Of a stretch of DNA of 64,000 nt, positions 59,094 through 64,000 are shown one piece after another; position 1 is the first letter of the stretch; every line of letters starts with the position of its first letter. Source of the stretch: Flavobacterium sediminilitoris (lineage in GTDB: Bacteria; Bacteroidota; Bacteroidia; Flavobacteriales; Flavobacteriaceae); the NCBI RefSeq assembly GCF_023008245.1, contig NZ_CP090145.1, forward strand, positions 3,348,001-3,412,000, written 5' to 3'. The notes beneath the pieces are model-generated. The model did not search any database. It saw nothing but the letters and a program-made list of their open reading frames with translations, and had not been told where the DNA came from. A program made the translations under genes and the position numbers.

Positions 59094-59573
59094 ATGAAAA
59101 AGTTTGAAATCGAAATTAAATGGACTATTATTTATAGTTTAGTATATATAATTTGGATGTATATTGAAAAACTATTAGGTTGGCATAATGAAAGTATTCT
59201 TTATCAACCTGTTTACAATCTATTATTTACACCTGTTAGCGTATTCTTATTTACATTGGCACTAATTGATAAAAAAAGAAATTATTATAAAAATGAAATT
59301 GATTGGAAACAAGGAAGTATTTCTGGAATTATTCTTTCTGTTTTAATTACAGTTTTAAATCCTGCCGTTTTATATATAACACATAATTTTATTTCTCCTG
59401 ATTTTTTTGATAATGCAATTAATGCTTCCATTTCAGATACTTTTACTTTAGAAAAAGCAAAAGCACATTTTAATATAAACACTGCTATTTCAAACAGTGT
59501 CTTTGAAAAATTATCTTTTGGAGTTGTCATTTCTGCTACTATTAGCTATTTTATTAGAACTAAAAAAAATTAA
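59094..59573 (+). CDS. DUF4199 membrane protein
   Basis: This 159-residue protein has four hydrophobic segments and the DUF4199 layout: an N-terminal helix after a short cytoplasmic end, L-F-x3-V-S-V-F-L-F in helix two, K-Q-G-S-I-S-G-I-I-L-S in helix three, and a C-terminal V-I-S-A-T-I-S-Y-F. The family is widespread in Bacteroidota and uncharacterised. It stands divergently to the YeeE pair and 3 nt upstream of a lipoprotein gene. Confidence 0.8.
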   Translation: MKKFEIEIKWTIIYSLVYIIWMYIEKLLGWHNESILYQPVYNLLFTPVSVFLFTLALIDKKRNYYKNEIDWKQGSISGIILSVLITVLNPAVLYITHNFISPDFFDNAINASISDTFTLEKAKAHFNINTAISNSVFEKLSFGVVISATISYFIRTKKN

Positions 59574-59576
59574 TTT

Positions 59577-60026
59577 ATGAGAATCTTTTTAATCTTTACA
59601 TTAACCATTCTTTTCTCGTCGTGCATTAGTACTAAATCTACGATTAAAAATGTTGATAATACAGCTATAAAACCAAAAATATCTAATGGTGCTTTTGAAA
59701 TTACTGAATATGCTTTAGACTCTCAATATGGCTATGACGCAGATTATCCTATTAATATTGGCCCTCTTTCTGACAGACTTGAAGAGCTAAATATAAAATA
59801 TTATTTTAATAGACTTGAAGGACCGAATGGGGAAAAAATAAATTATTCAAAAACAGATACATGTTGTCCATTTCCTACTGACACAAACAATATAGGAGCT
59901 GGAACATTATCTATATACGAAGTTCAATTTGAAGGAAGTGATAAAAAAGTAATACTTTATTTTAATATATATGAAAAAGGTAAAATAGTATGTCCTAAAG
60001 GCTTTACTATTAAACAAAAACAGTAA
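59577..60026 (+). CDS. Predicted lipoprotein upstream of kdsA
   Basis: The 149-residue protein has a lipoprotein signal (hydrophobic stretch then S-S-C at residue 16). The mature part has an acidic N-terminal half and a conserved-looking T-D-T-C-C-P-F-P segment. Its stop is about 100 nt before kdsA; co-occurrence with kdsA has led to misleading aldolase names for such proteins, but no aldolase fold is visible. Function unknown. Confidence 0.65.
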   Translation: MRIFLIFTLTILFSSCISTKSTIKNVDNTAIKPKISNGAFEITEYALDSQYGYDADYPINIGPLSDRLEELNIKYYFNRLEGPNGEKINYSKTDTCCPFPTDTNNIGAGTLSIYEVQFEGSDKKVILYFNIYEKGKIVCPKGFTIKQKQ

Positions 60027-60124
60027 TATATAATTAATTTATTCTTAAAGTAACATAAGTGACCTTCTAAACCTAAGTTTAGAAGGTTTTTATTTTTATC
60101 TTTGCACTTCAAAATCAATACATA

Positions 60125-60943
60125 ATGAATTTAGAAAATATTCCTCAAATAAAACATACAAAAAGTGGTAATTTTTTCCTTTTAGCCGGTCCTTGCGCCA
60201 TAGAAGGTGAAGAAATGGCTATGCGAATCGCAGAAAAAATTGTTACAATAACAGACCAATTAGAAATTCCATACGTATTTAAAGGTTCTTTTAAGAAAGC
60301 TAATCGTTCTCGAATTGATAGTTTTACAGGTATTGGAGACGAGAAAGCGTTAAAAATATTAGAAAAAGTTTCAAAAGAGTTTGGTGTTCCAACGGTAACA
60401 GACATTCATACTAATGAAGATGCAGCAATGGCAGCAGAATATGTAGATATCTTACAGATTCCTGCTTTTTTAGTACGTCAAACTGATTTAGTTATGGCAG
60501 CGGCTGCAACTGGCAAAACTGTAAACTTAAAGAAAGGACAATTTATGAGTCCTGAAAGCATGAAACATGCAGTACAAAAAGTTTTAGATTGCAAAAATGA
60601 AAATGTAATGGTAACCGATAGAGGAACTATGTTTGGCTATCAAGACATGATTGTGGATTTTAGAGGGATTCCTACTATGAAACAATATGCTTCTACTGTA
60701 TTAGATGTTACTCATTCATTACAACAGCCTAATCAAACTATTGGAGTTACAGGTGGTCGACCAGATATGATAGAAACTATTGCAAAAGCAGGAATTGCTG
60801 TTGGTGTTGATGGTATTTTTATTGAAACTCATTTTGATCCAGCAAATGCTAAAAGTGATGGTGCAAATATGCTACATTTAGACTACTTTGAAAGCTTAAT
60901 GAAAAAACTTGTTGCCATTAGACAAACTATTAACCAATTTTAA
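60125..60943 (+). CDS. kdsA: 3-deoxy-8-phosphooctulonate synthase
   Basis: This 272-residue protein is normal length. It makes KDO-8-phosphate from arabinose-5-phosphate and phosphoenolpyruvate for lipopolysaccharide core. Typical blocks: F-L-L-A-G-P-C-A-I-E-G near 18-28, F-K-G-S-F-K-K-A-N-R-S near 53, D-I-L-Q-I-P-A-F-L-V-R-Q-T-D-L near 108, V-T-D-R-G-T-M-F-G-Y near 163, and G-V-D-G-I-F-I-E-T-H near 228. The metal-type Cys of class II enzymes falls at C-A-I-E near the start. LPS synthesis fits a Gram-negative host. Confidence 0.95.
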   Translation: MNLENIPQIKHTKSGNFFLLAGPCAIEGEEMAMRIAEKIVTITDQLEIPYVFKGSFKKANRSRIDSFTGIGDEKALKILEKVSKEFGVPTVTDIHTNEDAAMAAEYVDILQIPAFLVRQTDLVMAAAATGKTVNLKKGQFMSPESMKHAVQKVLDCKNENVMVTDRGTMFGYQDMIVDFRGIPTMKQYASTVLDVTHSLQQPNQTIGVTGGRPDMIETIAKAGIAVGVDGIFIETHFDPANAKSDGANMLHLDYFESLMKKLVAIRQTINQF

Positions 60944-60964
60944 TTCTCAATCATTTTATTACTA

Positions 60965-61813
60965 ATGAAAAAACAATCATTTTTAATGGTTGTACTAACT
61001 TTTTGTGTTTTTTCACAGTACGCCTTTTCACAAGAAACAGTTGAAAAACCTGAAAAATACACAGCGCATAATAAAGGGAAAATCTATATCTATTGGGGTG
61101 GAAATAGAGAAACTTTCTCTAAATCGGATATTCATTTTAAAGGTGCAGATTATGATTTCACTTTATATGATGTTCAAGCACATGATAAGCCTAAAGGATG
61201 GCACATGGATTATATCAATCCAGCGAGAATGACTATTCCTCAAACTAATTTTAGAATAGGATATTTCATTTCTGACCATTACAATATTTCTATTGGATTT
61301 GATCACATGAAATATGTAATGTATAATGACAGAAGAGTCAATTATTCTGGCTATTATCCTAATCCTGGAGACTATTATGAAAACCCTATTAATGATCAAT
61401 TAACACTAACTGAGGATTTTCTTTTGTTTGAACATACTGATGGATTAAACTATGTAAATACTGAGTTTTCTAGAGTAGACGACATTTCAAGTTGGTTTGG
61501 ATTACCTAATACTGATAAATTTCAAGTTAATGTTACTGAAGGTTTAGGTGGTGGTTTCATTTTTCCAAAAACAAATACAACCTTACTTGGAAAAGATCGA
61601 TATGATGAATTTCATATATCTGGTTATGGCTTATCTGCAAAAGCAGGATTGAATTTTACGTTTTTTAAACATTTCTTTATTCAAACTGAGGTAAAAGGTG
61701 GTTATATTAATATGAATAACATAAGAACTACCAAAGATAAAGCAGATAGTGCTTCACAAGATTTTTGGTTTTTACAAAGTGTATTCACTATTGGTGGAAT
61801 ATTTAGAATTTAA
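60965..61813 (+). CDS. Outer membrane beta-barrel protein
   Basis: The 282-residue protein has a signal peptide (residues 1-23, ending F-S-Q). The rest alternates amphipathic strands with aromatic ends (I-Y-I-Y-W-G-G-N-R-E, Y-N-I-S-I-G-F-D-H-M-K-Y-V) and ends in I-G-G-I-F-R-I, a C-terminal aromatic-type barrel signal. It follows kdsA by 21 nt and may be co-transcribed. Ligand unknown. Confidence 0.75.
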   Translation: MKKQSFLMVVLTFCVFSQYAFSQETVEKPEKYTAHNKGKIYIYWGGNRETFSKSDIHFKGADYDFTLYDVQAHDKPKGWHMDYINPARMTIPQTNFRIGYFISDHYNISIGFDHMKYVMYNDRRVNYSGYYPNPGDYYENPINDQLTLTEDFLLFEHTDGLNYVNTEFSRVDDISSWFGLPNTDKFQVNVTEGLGGGFIFPKTNTTLLGKDRYDEFHISGYGLSAKAGLNFTFFKHFFIQTEVKGGYINMNNIRTTKDKADSASQDFWFLQSVFTIGGIFRI

Positions 61814-61834
61814 ACCTTTCCAAAATATTAAGCA

Positions 61835-61859
61835 AAAAGCACTCTATAAGAGTGCTTTT
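61835..61859. terminator. Bidirectional terminator
   Basis: AAAAGCACTC and GAGTGCTTTT pair around TATAA between convergent genes. Confidence 0.9.
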
Positions 61860-61865
61860 CTATTT

Positions 61866-62216
61866 TTAAACATAAAGTAATTTAGCTTCTTTTAACACTG
61901 ATATTAAAATAGTATTATCAATTTCTTCTAATTTAAAATACCGTAATGATTTTACTGTGTTTCTATTTTCATCAACTAAAAATTCTTGATTTTCTTTTAA
62001 TTGGAATCCTTTAGCAAAACCTACATCTACAAATTTTCTTTTATGATTTGGCGCTAAATAACAAAATGGTTTCTTGTTATAATAGAAATAAGGAATTCCC
62101 CATTTGAAAAATAATTCTATCTCTGGTAGTTCTTGTTCTATTACTGCAATAATGTGAAATAAAATTTCTTTATATAAATCAGGTTGTTTAAATATATAAG
62201 CTTCTGCTGGTTTCAT
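61866..62216 (-). CDS. DUF1801 domain protein
   Basis: This 116-residue protein has the DUF1801 pattern: I-E-L-F-F-K-W-G-I-P-Y-F-Y-Y near 35, P-F-C-Y-L-A-P near 53, and V-D-V-G-F-A-K-G near 68. The family has a single-domain fold; function is unknown but it is sometimes linked to stress. Two nt separate it from the membrane-protein gene upstream. Confidence 0.85.
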   Translation of the reverse strand: MKPAEAYIFKQPDLYKEILFHIIAVIEQELPEIELFFKWGIPYFYYNKKPFCYLAPNHKRKFVDVGFAKGFQLKENQEFLVDENRNTVKSLRYFKLEEIDNTILISVLKEAKLLYV

Positions 62217-62218
62217 AT

Positions 62219-62476
62219 TTATTCTGTTCCTATTTCTGTAATTTTACTTTTATTTTTTGACCTTGAAATTAATGTACTTCCAAATTTATAAAATTTATAA
62301 ACCAACCAAAAAAAGAAAAGAAAAACTAGAAATACACCTAAATAATATCCTATGAAATAAGCTAAACCGTTTTCTTCATGTCTTTCATAAAATAAACTAT
62401 TAATCACACTCAAAATCAGCATTAAAAATAGAAATACACTTATAACTCTAATAAGATAACCTAAAAATATTTTCAT
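62219..62476 (-). CDS. Small membrane protein with two transmembrane segments
   Basis: This 85-residue protein has hydrophobic segments at about residues 6-25 and 40-62 and a basic tail. No family recognised. It lies between the DUF1801 and M28 genes in the same direction, with gaps of 2 and 20 nt. Confidence 0.6.
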   Translation of the reverse strand: MKIFLGYLIRVISVFLFLMLILSVINSLFYERHEENGLAYFIGYYLGVFLVFLFFFWLVYKFYKFGSTLISRSKNKSKITEIGTE

Positions 62477-62496
62477 TCTTTAAATTTAAAACTTCG

Positions 62497-63867
62497 TTAA
62501 TCAATACCATATTTATCTACCAAGTAAAGCAATGAAGTCATTGTAGCAGCTCCTAGTTCTAATTCTCTTTTATTAATAGCATCAAAAGTATCTGTAGCAG
62601 CATGATGATGATCAAAATAACGTTGTGAATCAGGTTTTAATCCTGCCTTAATGATATGTTTTGATTTTAAAGGCCCAATATCAACTCCTGCATGACCTAT
62701 AACAAAACGGTGTACCAAATAAGGTTCAAATAAATATTTCCATTTCGTTATTTTTTCAAAATCGGCTTCATTTGCATCAATTGAAAATCCTCTAGGAGTA
62801 AATCCTCCTGCATCACTTTCTAATGCAAAAATATGGTTTTCATTGTTCTTATTCGATAATTCTTCATATTTAAGTCCTCCTCTATTTCCATTTTCTTCAT
62901 TCATAAACAACACCACACGAATTGTATTCTTTGGTTTATATCCTAATTTTTTAAAAGTGAATAAAGCTTCCATACTTTGCACACAACCAGCACCATCATC
63001 ATGAGATCCGTCTCCTAAATCCCAAGAATCTAAATGTCCTCCTACAACCATTATTTTATCTGGATTTACAGATCCTTTTATTTCTCCAACCACATTATAA
63101 GACAATACGTCTTCGTGAGTTTCACAAGATTGTTTAAAATAAAACTGTAGGTTTTGGTTTTCTTTTAATAAATCACTTAATAAATTAGCTCCATTTGTAC
63201 TTATTGCTGCTGCCGGAATATACATATCTTTAGGCAAATCTCCATAATTTGTATTTCCTGTATGCGGATAATCATCTATACGCAAAGTCATGGATCTTAC
63301 AATAACGCCTACAGCTCCTAACTTTGCTGCTTCCCTTGCTCCAGAAGAACGTTGATCTACACATCCACCATAAGCTTTAAAAGTTTCAATATGAATAGGT
63401 GTCATAGGTCTATTAAAAAACACTATTTTCCCTTTCACTTTTTCAGAACCTAGTTCATTCATTTCTTCAATACCTCTTACCTCTATAACCGAAGCTTTTA
63501 ATCCTTTTTTTGGTGTTGCTATAGAACTTCCTAATGCACAAATAGGAACATTTATTTTTTTACCTTTATTTTCTATATAAGCTCGTTCTTTTTCTCCTCT
63601 AACCCATTTAGGAACTATAACTTCTTGTAGATAAACACGATCTAATCCTAATTTTTCTAATTCTAATTTTGTATAGTTTACAGCTTCATCAGCAGATTTT
63701 GAACCTGATAACCTTGAACCAATGGTATTTGATAAATAATCTAACCAATCATAACACTTAGAGTTTGTTAAAGTTGATTCGTAAATATTTTTCAACATTA
63801 CTTCATCTTCAGATTGTCCGTATATTGCTAAATTACAAAGCAATAATAAAAAGGTTATCTTCTTCAT
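62497..63867 (-). CDS. M28 family zinc aminopeptidase, secreted
   Basis: The protein has 456 residues and a signal peptide (ending Y-G-Q near 18). A PA domain-like insert lies at about 120-230. Zinc residues of the M28 core: His and Asp in G-G-H-L-D-S-W-D, D-D-G-A-G near 291, E-E in M-N-E-E-N-G near 324, an Asp in E-S-D-A-G-G near 352, and a distal His in Y-F-D-H-H-H near 430. It is a typical exported aminopeptidase/carboxypeptidase of Bacteroidota that supplies amino acids from peptides. It is the first gene of a minus-strand run with the two small genes below it. Confidence 0.9.
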   Translation of the reverse strand: MKKITFLLLLCNLAIYGQSEDEVMLKNIYESTLTNSKCYDWLDYLSNTIGSRLSGSKSADEAVNYTKLELEKLGLDRVYLQEVIVPKWVRGEKERAYIENKGKKINVPICALGSSIATPKKGLKASVIEVRGIEEMNELGSEKVKGKIVFFNRPMTPIHIETFKAYGGCVDQRSSGAREAAKLGAVGVIVRSMTLRIDDYPHTGNTNYGDLPKDMYIPAAAISTNGANLLSDLLKENQNLQFYFKQSCETHEDVLSYNVVGEIKGSVNPDKIMVVGGHLDSWDLGDGSHDDGAGCVQSMEALFTFKKLGYKPKNTIRVVLFMNEENGNRGGLKYEELSNKNNENHIFALESDAGGFTPRGFSIDANEADFEKITKWKYLFEPYLVHRFVIGHAGVDIGPLKSKHIIKAGLKPDSQRYFDHHHAATDTFDAINKRELELGAATMTSLLYLVDKYGID

Positions 63868-64000
63868 TTTAATTCTTTAATGGATTACTAGTATTTAGGT
63901 TAAAAATATTATAATTATTTCATATTAAATTCAAAATCTAACATATTTAACAAATTAGAAATAAAATTTGTTTTTTTACAAATATTACTTTACTTTGTAT

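Overview
The window looks like a chromosomal segment from a member of Flavobacteriaceae (Bacteroidota). The DNA is very AT-rich and start codons lack clear Shine-Dalgarno sequences. Three secreted proteins end in type IX secretion (T9SS type A) sorting domains. Other typical content includes an S46 dipeptidyl peptidase, DUF4199, a DUF5686 protein, and promoters of the form TTTG...TAnnTTTG. No transposase, integrase, rRNA or CRISPR array was seen.

Layout. (1) About 1-8.3 kb, plus strand: an aromatic-acid catabolic operon with the end of an acyl-CoA ligase, a GltB-like flavoprotein, a hot-dog thioesterase, a nitrilase, a gentisate-dioxygenase-type bicupin, an FAH-family hydrolase and a maleate isomerase. 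Together the last three would take gentisate to maleylpyruvate, then to maleate plus pyruvate, then to fumarate. A GIY-YIG protein and a secreted beta-propeller sit inside this operon. (2) 8.4-14.4 kb: secreted proteins (T9SS protein, S46 peptidase, lipoprotein archaemetzincin) and two small stand-alone enzymes. (3) 14.5-22.2 kb, minus strand: a MoxR AAA+/vWA/beta-propeller ('bpX'-type) ternary system with membrane proteins, headed by a short endonuclease V.

(4) 22.4-33.9 kb, minus strand: the most unusual part, an RNA-centred island. It encodes two RNA ligases of different families, three ATP-grasp proteins, a RING-like/TerD-like protein, an ERI-1/KapD-type exonuclease and a small membrane protein. 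It carries four tRNA genes (Ser-GCU, Arg-ACG, Pro-UGG, Thr-UGU) plus a tRNA fragment. It also carries a tRNA-Lys(UUU) that folds perfectly only if a 147-nt insert in its anticodon stem is removed. The insert and its flanks hold five copies of a 21-nt motif (GGWCAA-N7-TTACTTCA on the minus strand); in four of them the N7 can pair with a sequence downstream. Two small ORFs, each followed by a terminator, lie upstream of the tRNA array. I infer a tRNA repair, tRNA replacement or tRNA-splicing conflict system.

(5) 34-48.7 kb, minus strand: a giant TcB/RHS-like protein (2749 aa) with a PKHD-type and two PhyH-type iron/2-oxoglutarate oxygenases, a terpene-cyclase-like alpha-toroid protein, a glycine-rich collagen-like protein and several unknowns. 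(6) 49.1-53.5 kb: a Gabija-type defence pair (OLD nuclease GajA and UvrD helicase GajB) between two near-identical palindromic sites. It is followed by a roughly 450-bp array of four structured ~100-113-bp tandem repeats. (7) 54.2-64 kb: housekeeping-like genes: DUF5686 outer-membrane protein, a YeeE/YedE sulfur-transport pair, KdsA, an outer-membrane barrel, and an M28 peptidase.

Taken together, 14.5-53.5 kb reads as a defence/conflict island holding several independent systems, set between ordinary metabolic genes. All names come from reading motifs by eye; no database search was possible.
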